Shown: positions 52,406 through 60,611 of the stretch, in pieces
Layout of the letters: every line of letters starts with the position of its first letter
Position numbering within the stretch: the stretch's first letter is position 1
From: Andreesenia sp964489735
Lineage (GTDB): Bacteria; Bacillota; Clostridia; Tissierellales; Gottschalkiaceae
DNA: 64,000 bases
Direction: 5' to 3'
Assembly: GCA_964489735.1 (NCBI GenBank)
Contig: CAZBAL010000001.1
Coordinates: 62,001 to 126,000 of the forward strand
Program-made: the position numbers and the translations under genes
Notes under the pieces: model-generated
Databases searched by the model: none
Seen by the model: the letters and a program-made list of their open reading frames with translations, nothing else
Told to the model about the DNA's origin: nothing

Positions 52406-53803
52406 CTAAACGTGTTTTATGCCAGTAAATTCTGATATCTCCATACTTGTAGTTTCTAAATCATCTATTGACAATTCATGAACATCTGCCACTCCGTTTG
52501 ATCTTGCAAACATTCTCAGCTCTTCTGTAGAAACATTTAAGAAGTTTGCTACTTTCCTTGCCCCATCTTCAATATCTATTCTCGAACTCAGCAGCTCATT
52601 CTGTGTTGCAATTCCTGTTGGGCATTTTCCTGTATGACAAATTCTAAATCTTTTGCAACCCAATGCAATAATTGCCGCTGATGCGATTGCCACAGCATCT
52701 GCACCTATAGCAATAGCTTTTGCAAAATCTGAACTGGTTCTGAGTCCACCTGTAATAACCAGCTCTATTTCCATATTATTTTCTCTTATATATTTTACTG
52801 CCCTATTTAGAGCAAATACAGTAGGGACAGCGGAAGAGCTTTTGACTTCTTTAGGGGATGATCCAGTTGCACCACCTCTACCATCAATAGTTACAAAATC
52901 TGCAGTTGTTTTGCTTATAAACTCCAAATCTTTTTCGACATGACCTGCTGAAATTTTAACACCTATCGGTCTTCCGTCACTTCTTTTTCTAAGATCCTCA
53001 ATCAAGTTGTTGAGATCTTCTGGAGTTTTAATATCACTGAAATGAGACGGACTGTATATGTCTTTTCCGACAGGTTTATTTCTTATCTTGGCAATCTCCT
53101 CAGTAACTTTCTCGCCTGGTAGATGTCCACCCAGTCCTGGCTTAGTGCCCTGACCTATTTTTATCTCAATAGCATCAGAAGCTTTCAGATTTTCATCATT
53201 AACGCTGTATAGATTTGGTACGTATTCAAATATATACTTTCCTGCGGCTGCTCTTTCCTCAGGAAGTATTCCACCTTCTCCACTGCATATAGCAGTATTG
53301 GCAATATTACTACCTTTAGCTAATGCAATTTTTGCTCTCTTTGATAATGCTCCAAAACTCATATGAGAAATGTATATAGGACTATTAATTATCAGTGGTT
53401 TCTTTGCTTTTCTACCTATAACTGTTTCTGTATTCACAAACGAATCATCATTTAAAGGGATTCTAGATAGCTGTGCTCCTAAAAAAACAATATCATCAAA
53501 ATTAGGAACAGTCTGCAAAGTCTCCATAGGCTCGTCTATTGATTTCCCTGTTTCCGCAATCTTCTGAATATCGATAACAGATTTTTCTAAAACTCTATTA
53601 TCATCTATCTTAGAAATATCAAATTTCTCAGTGCTCTTTTTTTCTTCAGTTTGTGTGCTCTCAGCAGATTCTTTCTTTTCAAAAAAGGATTTAGGTGATG
53701 CACAGATTGGACAAATCCAGTCTTCATCAAGGTTTTTAAATTCTACACCTTCTGCCTCTTCATCATACTCATACCCACACATTTGACAAACATATATATC
53801 CAT
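52406..53803 (-). CDS. Rubredoxin fused to FMN-binding glutamate synthase-like domain
   Basis: 465 aa. N-terminal rubredoxin (C6, C9, C31, C34: YVCQMCGYEYD...CPIC), a charged linker (about 42-70), then the GltB central FMN domain with KIGQGTKPGLGGHLPG, GRGGATGSSP and the 3Fe-4S ligands in CKRFRICHTGKCPTG (about 377-391). It lacks the glutaminase domain and the C-terminal beta-helix of true glutamate synthase. Such stand-alone domains are common in anaerobes and archaea; here the rubredoxin is its likely electron partner. Rubrerythrin lies 100 bases upstream. Confidence 0.9.
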   Translation of the reverse strand: MDIYVCQMCGYEYDEEAEGVEFKNLDEDWICPICASPKSFFEKKESAESTQTEEKKSTEKFDISKIDDNRVLEKSVIDIQKIAETGKSIDEPMETLQTVPNFDDIVFLGAQLSRIPLNDDSFVNTETVIGRKAKKPLIINSPIYISHMSFGALSKRAKIALAKGSNIANTAICSGEGGILPEERAAAGKYIFEYVPNLYSVNDENLKASDAIEIKIGQGTKPGLGGHLPGEKVTEEIAKIRNKPVGKDIYSPSHFSDIKTPEDLNNLIEDLRKRSDGRPIGVKISAGHVEKDLEFISKTTADFVTIDGRGGATGSSPKEVKSSSAVPTVFALNRAVKYIRENNMEIELVITGGLRTSSDFAKAIAIGADAVAIASAAIIALGCKRFRICHTGKCPTGIATQNELLSSRIDIEDGARKVANFLNVSTEELRMFARSNGVADVHELSIDDLETTSMEISEFTGIKHV

Positions 53804-53835
53804 AATTACACCCCAATTTTATTTTATTATATGCT

Positions 53836-53867
53836 AAAATACCCCTATCCACCGGGATAGGAGTATT
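53836..53867 (-). terminator. Terminator after rubrerythrin
   Basis: Thirteen-base stem with one mismatch (53838-53850 with 53855-53867) and a 4-base loop; minus strand continues TTTTAGC. Works modestly in both directions. Confidence 0.7.
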
Positions 53868-53902
53868 TCTTTATTATTAATTAATAATATTATATTTAAT
53901 TA

Positions 53903-54445
53903 TTAGTAGTTTGTTGCTTCGATATGGAAGTATGATTGTGGCTTTCCACAAACTGCACATAGTTTAGGAGCGCTTTTTCCTTTTACTATGTGACCACAGT
54001 TAGCACATACCCAAGTTTCTTCTTCTTCTTTATTGAATACTTTTTCTTCTTTTACATTGTCTAAAAGCTCTAAATATCTAGCTTCATGAGCTTTTTCTAT
54101 TTTCCCTACCATTTCGAATAGAGCTGCTATACGTGTAAATCCTTCTTCTTTAGCTTCATTAGCAAAAGTTTCGTACATATCTGTCCACTCGTAGTTTTCA
54201 CCACTTGCTGCATCATTAAGGTTTTCAACTGTTCCTGGAACGTCTCCTTCATTTAATAGTTTAAACCAGATCTTTGCATGCTCTCTTTCATTTATAGCAG
54301 TTTCTTCAAATATAGCTGCTATTTGCTCATATCCTTCTTCTCTAGCTTTTTCAGCATAGTAAGTGTATTTGTTTCTCGCTTGTGATTCTCCAGCAAAAGC
54401 TGTCTGAAGATTTGCTTCTGTTTTAGTACCTTTTAAGTTTGCCAT
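53903..54445 (-). CDS. rbr: Rubrerythrin
   Basis: 180 aa. Four-helix diiron domain with ExxR/H-type ligands in FAGESQARNKYTYYAEKA and TAINEREHAKIW, repeated in MYETFANEAKEEGF and KIEKAHEARYLELL; C-terminal rubredoxin with CANC and CAVC. It reduces hydrogen peroxide using electrons from rubredoxin or NADH systems and is central to oxygen tolerance of anaerobes. AGGAGG precedes the ATG. Own transcript by the terminator at 53836-53867. Confidence 0.96.
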   Translation of the reverse strand: MANLKGTKTEANLQTAFAGESQARNKYTYYAEKAREEGYEQIAAIFEETAINEREHAKIWFKLLNEGDVPGTVENLNDAASGENYEWTDMYETFANEAKEEGFTRIAALFEMVGKIEKAHEARYLELLDNVKEEKVFNKEEEETWVCANCGHIVKGKSAPKLCAVCGKPQSYFHIEATNY

Positions 54446-54689
54446 AATAAAAAAACCTCCTAATTTAAACCCTATATAATAATATTTTCTACCTCAATTA
54501 TACACTAAACCTCAACCATTATTTTATAATCCACAAAATATTGCATTTATTGATTATAAGTAATTTCTATAGTTATTTGGGTTAGTATTGGTAATTCCTA
54601 TCTTATCCTTAATAGGACTTATTACTAATAATATAACTTATATATCTAATCTTGTCAACCAAATATATTCAAAAATGTGATTTTTTTTA

Positions 54690-55085
54690 CTATTTTATTG
54701 ATATTACAAAATTCCTAAGCCTTGGACCGTCAAACTCACAGAAGTACAAGCTCTGCCATGTTCCGAAAATCGGTTTACCATCGTCAATGATTATACTCTC
54801 GCTAGCGCCTATAATTGATGACTTTATGTGCGCATCACTGTTTCCCTCGTAGTGAAGATACTCCTTTTTATTTGGTGATATGCAATTAAGTCCAAATACT
54901 ATATCTCGCAAAACATCGGGATCACCATTTTCATTTATAGTTATTGCTGCAGTTGTATGGGGACAGAATACCGTCGCTATACCGCTTTTAATATTCGAAT
55001 CCATAATTGCCTCACTCAATTCATTGTCTATATTGAGTATTTGACAGTGTGAATCTGTTTTTATACTAAATTTTTTTATATACAT
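54690..55085 (-). CDS. yjbQ: UPF0047 / YjbQ family protein
   Basis: 131 aa. The metal-site motif FCPHTTAAITINE and SDAHIKSSIIGAS are clear. YjbQ proteins have weak thiamine phosphate synthase-like activity reported in E. coli; the true role is unsettled. Single gene. Confidence 0.9.
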   Translation of the reverse strand: MYIKKFSIKTDSHCQILNIDNELSEAIMDSNIKSGIATVFCPHTTAAITINENGDPDVLRDIVFGLNCISPNKKEYLHYEGNSDAHIKSSIIGASESIIIDDGKPIFGTWQSLYFCEFDGPRLRNFVISIK

Positions 55086-55274
55086 TCAATCATCCTTATC
55101 ATCATTTTATCTATACTACATATCTTCTATATTTAATTTAATATAGTGAACTGTTACTAATATAGTTGTTTCCCTGATATTCATCCTTACTATTATAGTT
55201 TCGCTCTCTATAGCTATAAGCCCCATTCATATTAACGTTAAATTACTTAATATGCTAGGACAAAGATATCATTA

Positions 55275-56441
55275 TTAAAGACTATTTCTGTATATATTGA
55301 TGATATCTTCTAAATCTAGAGTCTGAAATCCATTAATCGGTTTCGTTCTTCTCTCAATTGCATTTTTCGCCATCTCTTCCAGATACTTTTCATCAATACC
55401 TACATCTCTGATAGTTCCTGGCAGTCCTAAGCTATGAAAAAAATCTCTAGTTTGCTCTATAGCTCTTTTAGCAATAATATACTGATCCTCGCCGGCTATC
55501 CCAAAAACATTTTTCCCGTATTCAGCAATTTTTTCAACAGTATTGTCATTTAATACATAGTCTAACCAATTGGGTGTGAGAATCGCAAGACCTACACCGT
55601 GAGTAATATCATAGTATGCACTGAGCTCATGTTCCATACAGTGAACTGACCACTCTGTCACTTTGCCTTTCCCTATTAGTCCATTAATCGCCCATGATGA
55701 TGCCCACATAATATTGGCCCTTGCTTCGTAATTATCCGGGCTTTCCATGGCGATGGGACCATAGTGAATACAAGTTTTAAGAATGCCTTCCGCTAGTCTA
55801 TCTTGAAGAAACGCACCATCTTCAAGGCTAAAGTAGTTTTCAAACGTGTGGCTCATAATATCTGCAACGCCTGCTGCTGTCTGCTCTTTTGGCAAAGTCA
55901 CTGTATTTGATGGATCCATGATTGAAAATTTCGGCCTAACCAGTTCAGATGACCAACCTATTTTTTCTTTTGTCTCTATATTTGATATAACAGCTGTAGG
56001 ATTCATTTCTGAGCCCGTAGCAGATAGTGTTAATATCGTTCCAATAGGTAAAGCTGACTCAGGAATAGCTCTTTTCGTCACAATGTCCCAAGGATCTCCA
56101 TCATATGATACAGATGCAGCTATAGTCTTAGAACAATCAATAGTGCTTCCACCACCGACCGCTAATATAAAATCAACTTTATTTTCTTTAACTAGTTTAA
56201 TTCCTTTTCTGACACTATCAACTCTTGGGTTGGGCTCAATTCCTGAAAGATCAACATGAAATATATTATTATCGTCTAGTATACTCACAATCTTATCGTA
56301 TAATCCAGCTTTTCTGATACTTCCTCCACCATATGCAATAAGCACTCTGCTTCCATATTTCTTTATCTCATCTCCCAGTTTGTCCAAATGGTTTTTACCA
56401 AATAATATCTTAGTACTCAGACACAGTTCAAAGTCATGCAT
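55275..56441 (-). CDS. Iron-containing alcohol dehydrogenase (BdhA-like)
   Basis: 388 aa. NAD(P)-binding GGGSTIDCSK (about 98-107) and iron ligands D and H in VADIMSHTFENY and EHELSAYYDITHGVG. N-terminus HDFELCLSTKILFGKNHLDKL is that of NADPH-dependent butanol-dehydrogenase-type enzymes. Reduces an aldehyde to alcohol; substrate not predictable. Single gene; the 336 bases upstream hold no other gene. AAAGGAAG precedes the ATG. Confidence 0.9.
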   Translation of the reverse strand: MHDFELCLSTKILFGKNHLDKLGDEIKKYGSRVLIAYGGGSIRKAGLYDKIVSILDDNNIFHVDLSGIEPNPRVDSVRKGIKLVKENKVDFILAVGGGSTIDCSKTIAASVSYDGDPWDIVTKRAIPESALPIGTILTLSATGSEMNPTAVISNIETKEKIGWSSELVRPKFSIMDPSNTVTLPKEQTAAGVADIMSHTFENYFSLEDGAFLQDRLAEGILKTCIHYGPIAMESPDNYEARANIMWASSWAINGLIGKGKVTEWSVHCMEHELSAYYDITHGVGLAILTPNWLDYVLNDNTVEKIAEYGKNVFGIAGEDQYIIAKRAIEQTRDFFHSLGLPGTIRDVGIDEKYLEEMAKNAIERRTKPINGFQTLDLEDIINIYRNSL

Positions 56442-56725
56442 TTAGATCTTCCTTTCTCATAGTTTTTATATATTAATATCTCGTATCTCTAGGATTTGTC
56501 CTGTTTATGATTTTTACAATCTTCTCAACTTGTATAATATTTCTTATTTTGTCCCTTAATTTTGTACTCCTGTTAAAATTCTTTAATAACCAAGAAACTA
56601 TTATTACCTAACATAGTCCTTATACCCTATAAAACTTTCTACTATCTGTAATAATTAATAAGTTGCAATAAATACCTAAATTCTCACTACAATTTAAAAC
56701 TTGGAAAATGACGTAAGTATAAATA
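56442..56725. other. Gene-free region upstream of the alcohol dehydrogenase
   Basis: AT-rich. On the minus strand a frame of about 44 codons ends at 56479 but has no usable start codon or site, so I do not call it a gene. No clear promoter. Confidence 0.35.
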
Positions 56726-56750
56726 AGAGTGTAGACATAGTCTACACTCT
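56726..56750 (-). terminator. Terminator of the S41-ftsY-DUF503 operon
   Basis: Eleven-base-pair perfect stem (AGAGTGTAGAC 56726-56736 with GTCTACACTCT 56740-56750), 3-base loop; minus strand continues TATTTATAC. Lies 28 bases after the DUF503 stop. Confidence 0.75.
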
Positions 56751-56777
56751 AAATGATTTTTAACTTCTCCGCTTATT

Positions 56778-57065
56778 TCAATATTTAATGATATCAAAGT
56801 TATACTCTTGAACTTCAGCATCAATATTCTCTATTATGAACTGTTCAAGTCCTGCAGCCAGTTCACTGGCAGAACTCTCAGTTAAGGCAACGCCAGATAT
56901 TCCAAAGACAAGTGTTTTTATGTTGTCTTGTTTATCAGTTTCCAATATGGATACATTAAACTTGTTCTTTATTTTGTCTCGAATCTTGTACCTAACTTGC
57001 CTTTTATCCTTTAAAGAAAAAGACCATTCAATGTATATCTTAACTTCAATTATTGTGACAAAAAT
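56778..57065 (-). CDS. ylxP: DUF503 (YlxP-like) protein with probable ATT start codon
   Basis: 95 aa. SFSLKDKRQVRYKI, RNKFNVSILETDKQD-type sequence (here KNKFNVSILE) and a C-terminal DAEVQEYNFDII match the DUF503 family, small proteins normally near rbfA and infB; some bind ribosome-related factors but function is unclear. The frame is open from a TAG at 57084 but holds no ATG, GTG or TTG before the domain. The ATT at 57063-57065 is five bases after AGAGGTG and gives MFVTIIEVKIY, the expected N-terminus. A nearby GTG is out of frame and would need one extra T in a T5 run. Follows ftsY by 21 bases. Confidence 0.8.
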   Translation of the reverse strand: MFVTIIEVKIYIEWSFSLKDKRQVRYKIRDKIKNKFNVSILETDKQDNIKTLVFGISGVALTESSASELAAGLEQFIIENIDAEVQEYNFDIIKY

Positions 57066-57086
57066 ATTATCACCTCTAAACTTCTA

Positions 57087-58334
57087 TTATTCGTCTCCGA
57101 AAATCGCATCAACAAAAGTTCTTGAATCAAACTCCTGTAGATCATCTATTCCTTCTCCAACGCCTACAAGCTTAACCGGAACCTTAACCTCTGACTGCAC
57201 ACCGATTACTACTCCACCTTTTGCAGTACCATCAAGCTTAGTCAAAACTATTCCTGTTATATCACAAGCTTCTTTGAAAGTTTTTGCTTGCTGTATAGCG
57301 TTCTGTCCTGTAGTAGCATCTACAACTAGCAGCACTTCTTTTTCTGCCTCAGGATATTCTTTCTCCACAACTCTGAATATCTTATTCAGCTCATTCATAA
57401 GGTTTTTCTTATTATGAAGTCTTCCTGCTGTATCACAAATTAGAACATCAGCCTTTTTTGCTTTTGCAGATTGAATTCCGTCATATATTACCGCAGCAGG
57501 ATCAGAACCTTCCTGATGTGATACTATTTCAACTCCTGATCTGTTAGCCCACTCTTCAAGCTGCTCTATTGCAGCAGCTCTAAACGTATCTCCTGCAGCT
57601 ATTATGACATGTTTCCCATCTTGTTTAAGCTTATAAGATAGTTTCCCTATTGTAGTAGTCTTTCCAGCGCCATTTACACCAACTACAAGAATAATACTAG
57701 GTGATTTTTCTATATTCAGTTTTGAAGTTCCCGGCTCTGAGTCAAGTACTGACTGCATTTCTTCTTTTAGCAATCCCTTGATGTCTTCTACTTCTGTTAT
57801 TTTCTTTTCTCTTACCTTGTCTTTGACATTTTCAATTATATTCAAACTTGGCTCAACACCAACATCAGCCATTATCAATACTTCTTCAAGGTCTTCGAAA
57901 AGCTCTTCATCAATTTTTCTATAAGATTTCAGTACATTATCAACCTTGCCCATAATGCCATCTCTAGTCTTAACTAAACCTTTTTTCAGCCTACCAAATA
58001 GACTCTTCTTTTCGCCAACTATTTCTTCTTCCAAATCATTCATTTTTTTCTGATACTCAGTATCCATATCTTCAATTTCAGAGTCTACTTCTTTCTTTAT
58101 TTCACGAGCTTTTTCTTGAAAGTCTAAGTTTCTATCAAACGAATCTGCTTCTTTTTCAATTTCTTCTTTTACAGATGCTATCTCATCGGAAACTTCTTTC
58201 TTGATTTCATCAGATTTCTCTGATATCTCACTTTCTTCAGTCTCAGTTAGATTCTCTATTTCACTCTTAGACTTCTCTACTATTTCATCTATCTCTTGTT
58301 GATCCTTTTTTCTTTTAAAAATTCTTTTTAACAT
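57087..58334 (-). CDS. ftsY: Signal recognition particle receptor FtsY
   Basis: 415 aa. About 115 residues of acidic, coiled-coil N-terminal domain (membrane and translocon contact), then N-domain and G-domain with GVNGAGKTTT (about 217-226), DTAGRLHNKKNL and TKLDGTAKGG. Docks SRP-ribosome complexes at the membrane. Not beside ffh; instead between an SLH protease gene and DUF503. Twelve bases separate it from the protease gene. Confidence 0.97.
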   Translation of the reverse strand: MLKRIFKRKKDQQEIDEIVEKSKSEIENLTETEESEISEKSDEIKKEVSDEIASVKEEIEKEADSFDRNLDFQEKAREIKKEVDSEIEDMDTEYQKKMNDLEEEIVGEKKSLFGRLKKGLVKTRDGIMGKVDNVLKSYRKIDEELFEDLEEVLIMADVGVEPSLNIIENVKDKVREKKITEVEDIKGLLKEEMQSVLDSEPGTSKLNIEKSPSIILVVGVNGAGKTTTIGKLSYKLKQDGKHVIIAAGDTFRAAAIEQLEEWANRSGVEIVSHQEGSDPAAVIYDGIQSAKAKKADVLICDTAGRLHNKKNLMNELNKIFRVVEKEYPEAEKEVLLVVDATTGQNAIQQAKTFKEACDITGIVLTKLDGTAKGGVVIGVQSEVKVPVKLVGVGEGIDDLQEFDSRTFVDAIFGDE

Positions 58335-58345
58335 GTAATGCTCCT

Positions 58346-60022
58346 TTATTGCTTTAATAGTTCTACAGCTTTCTGTAACTGTAAGTCATGCTTAATATTA
58401 TCAGGACCTATATTTTCAACGCTTCCCATTTCAACCATAACATCTGGCTCTACACCAATACCATGGATTCTATTTCCTAGAGGCGAGTAATACTCACCAA
58501 CTGTCAATTTAAATCCTGTTCTATCTGGTAAATCTACTACTGTCTGAATAGTTCCTTTTCCAAAAGTTTTCTTACCAACGATATTACCTGTTTTATGATC
58601 TTTTACCGATGCAGCTATTAACTCTGAAGCTGATCCTGTTCTTTCATTTACAAGCAGTGTGAACGGAATTCCTATAGACTGAGAGTTCGCTTGAATAACA
58701 CTTTCAGTACCATCAGAATTCTTAATCAAGTATAAAATCCCCTCAGATAATAAGCTGTCTGCAATTCCTCTGGCTGAACTGACAACTCCTCCACCATTAT
58801 ATCTCAAATCAATTATTAAAGACTTTGCTCCTTGGCTTTTCAGGTCTTCAACTACTGTTTTAAAGTCCGTATATGTCGGATGTTCAAATTGAGTTATTCT
58901 GATATACCCAATATCATCAGAAATAATCTTTGGAAATACTGTTCTGAGCTTTATAGCTTCTCTTACAAGAGTCTTAGTTATTGAAACTACATTGCCCTGA
59001 CTGTCTTTAGTACTGATTCCTAGAACTAACTGCGTTCCTACAGTCCCGTCTAATTTTTTTGTAAAGTCAAACACTTCATATCCACTGTACTTTTCACCAT
59101 CAATAGACTCAATTATATCTCCAGGTTGAATTCCTGCTTTTGCAGCTGGGCTTTCATCAACTACAGCAAATACCTCTATCTGATTATTGTTATTTGCCAT
59201 TAGATGTACACCTATTCCAACGAATTCTCCTTTTAGATCTGCTTTCAAAGTCTGGTAGGCAATCTCATCCATATAAACTGAATGTTCGTCGCCAATTACT
59301 TCGAATATTTCCTTGATACTCTTGTTTCTAAGCTGTTCAATATCAATTTTCCCTTTATAATTTGCTTCTATGAACTTAAGGATCTGGGCTTTTTTCTCTT
59401 CTTCACAGTCATACTGATCAATATCAATATTCTCTTCTTTAGCTAAAATTCTTGATACTACTGAAGTAGCTTCAGCTCTTGTAATAAGGCTCTGTGGCTT
59501 AAATTCACCCTCTGGATATCCAAGTATAACCCCCATACCAGTAAGCACATGGATATAATCCTCTGCCCAGCTGCCTTCAATATCTGTAAAGCTCAGTTCA
59601 TTATTACCTAATGATAACTTGTTCTCATTTTTTAAATACTTATATACTAAACTAACGAATTCAGCTCTAGTGATATTTTCTGTTGGTCTGAATGTACCGT
59701 CTGGATAGCCACTGACAATCCCCTCATTTAGCAGGTTTTTTATGCTGTTCGTACTCCATCTTCCAAAAATATCAGTGAGACTGTTATTGTTAGATTCATT
59801 CTCTCCGATTAATCTAGAAACAATTGCGGCTGCTTCTTCCCTAGTTAAATTACCTTCTGGGTTAAAAGTCCCATCTTCATAACCCTTGATCAGATTCTTC
59901 TCTTTTAAATAATATACTGCATTTTTAGCCCAGTGGTTCTCTAAATCACTAAATGCGAATGCCATATTGCTCACAACAAATGTTAAGGCTAAAGAAAGTG
60001 CAATAATTCTTCTCTTCATCAA
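58346..60022 (-). CDS. Cell-wall-anchored S41 (CtpA-type) protease with three SLH domains
   Basis: 558 aa secreted protein. Signal peptide about 1-23 (RRIIALSLALTFVVSNMAFA). Three SLH domains (about 24-72, 83-130, 143-193; each with a variant of GYPDGTF-x-P and TRAE) that bind secondary wall polymers. Then the protease: PDZ about 262-345, catalytic S464 (TGSASEL) and K489 (TFGKG), 25 residues apart as in CtpA. SLH-first fusion anchors the protease to the wall. First gene of the ftsY operon by spacing. Strong site GGGGGG upstream. Confidence 0.93.
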   Translation of the reverse strand: MMKRRIIALSLALTFVVSNMAFAFSDLENHWAKNAVYYLKEKNLIKGYEDGTFNPEGNLTREEAAAIVSRLIGENESNNNSLTDIFGRWSTNSIKNLLNEGIVSGYPDGTFRPTENITRAEFVSLVYKYLKNENKLSLGNNELSFTDIEGSWAEDYIHVLTGMGVILGYPEGEFKPQSLITRAEATSVVSRILAKEENIDIDQYDCEEEKKAQILKFIEANYKGKIDIEQLRNKSIKEIFEVIGDEHSVYMDEIAYQTLKADLKGEFVGIGVHLMANNNNQIEVFAVVDESPAAKAGIQPGDIIESIDGEKYSGYEVFDFTKKLDGTVGTQLVLGISTKDSQGNVVSITKTLVREAIKLRTVFPKIISDDIGYIRITQFEHPTYTDFKTVVEDLKSQGAKSLIIDLRYNGGGVVSSARGIADSLLSEGILYLIKNSDGTESVIQANSQSIGIPFTLLVNERTGSASELIAASVKDHKTGNIVGKKTFGKGTIQTVVDLPDRTGFKLTVGEYYSPLGNRIHGIGVEPDVMVEMGSVENIGPDNIKHDLQLQKAVELLKQ

Positions 60023-60149
60023 ATCCCCCCGAATATTAATAAATACGCATATTTTTTACACAAGTCTATGATAATTATACAATAATATTGAAGTATATAA
60101 AATAAAAATGTCACATTTGTAACAATTTATTGCATATAGTAGTCACGAC
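60023..60149. other. Divergent intergenic region
   Basis: Holds the upstream region of the S41 gene (a TATAAT about 60076-60081 on the minus strand, no clear -35) and an imperfect inverted repeat TGTTAC-AAAT-GTGACA near 60110-60125 (reading the minus strand) that could be a regulator site. No gene. Confidence 0.4.
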
Positions 60150-60178
60150 TTGTTAAGAATGTAGAATTGGTATACAAT
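60150..60178 (+). promoter_or_regulatory. thiS: Promoter of the thiamine operon
   Basis: TTGTTA (60150-60155) and TACAAT (60173-60178), spacer 17. Transcription would start near 60185, about 25 bases before the riboswitch. Confidence 0.65.
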
Positions 60179-60210
60179 ATATATGTAAATGTGATATATA
60201 AATTAATAAT

Positions 60211-60290
60211 GAAGCTAGGGGAGCAATTTTGCTGAGAGGATTATCCGACCCTTTGAACCTGATTCAGTTAATACTGACGTAGGGAAGCTT
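60211..60290 (+). promoter_or_regulatory. TPP (THI-box) riboswitch
   Basis: Conserved blocks are present in order: GGGGAGC, GCTGAGA, ACCCTTTGAACCTGAT, and the late CGTAGGGAA. P1 forms from GAAGCT and AGCTT at the ends. Binds thiamine pyrophosphate and turns off the downstream genes. Confidence 0.96.
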
Positions 60291-60352
60291 AAAAATGCTC
60301 AAACTATATTGATGATATTTTTAAGACTCCTTTTTCAGGGGTCTTTTTTTAT
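60283..60352 (+). terminator. Riboswitch terminator with antiterminator
   Basis: Terminator stem AAGACTCC/AGGGGTCTT (about 60321-60344) followed by seven T's. TTAAAAAT (60289-60296) can pair perfectly with ATTTTTAA (about 60316-60323), an antiterminator using bases next to P1 and the start of the terminator. TPP binding would favour the terminator. Confidence 0.82.
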
Positions 60353-60410
60353 TGCAAGTTTTCATTGCAAATATATTCAAGATAAATATAAATGATTTGA
60401 GGTGAGTCTG

Positions 60411-60611
60411 TTGTTAATCAAACTAAATGGAAACAATATGAATATTCGTGAGAATACAGATATTCTACAACTTGTAGAAAGTAAAGGTTTAGACCCAAAT
60501 AGTGTGATTGTGGAACTCAATATGAAAATAATCAGTTCTGATGATTGGTCAGATACTATTATTAATGAAAATGACAGCATAGAGGTTCTTAGATTTGTTG
60601 GAGGTGGTTAA
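60411..60611 (+). CDS. thiS: Sulfur carrier protein ThiS
   Basis: 66 aa, ubiquitin fold, C-terminal VGGG (thiocarboxylate on the last Gly). Carries sulfur for thiazole synthesis. The frame is open from GTG at 60402, but GAGGTGAG covers that codon; the TTG at 60411 is the better start and gives MLIKLNGN. Ends one base before thiG. Confidence 0.92.
   Translation: MLIKLNGNNMNIRENTDILQLVESKGLDPNSVIVELNMKIISSDDWSDTIINENDSIEVLRFVGGG

Noticed and set aside
56479..56610. Open frame of about 44 codons upstream of the alcohol dehydrogenase
   Set aside because: No ATG, GTG or TTG and no ribosome binding site at a sensible place; unlike the DUF503 case no family similarity supports it.
56836..57417. 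193-codon plus-strand frame
   Set aside because: It is antisense to the start of DUF503 and the end of ftsY; both of these are clear genes, and the frame has no ribosome binding site or family features.
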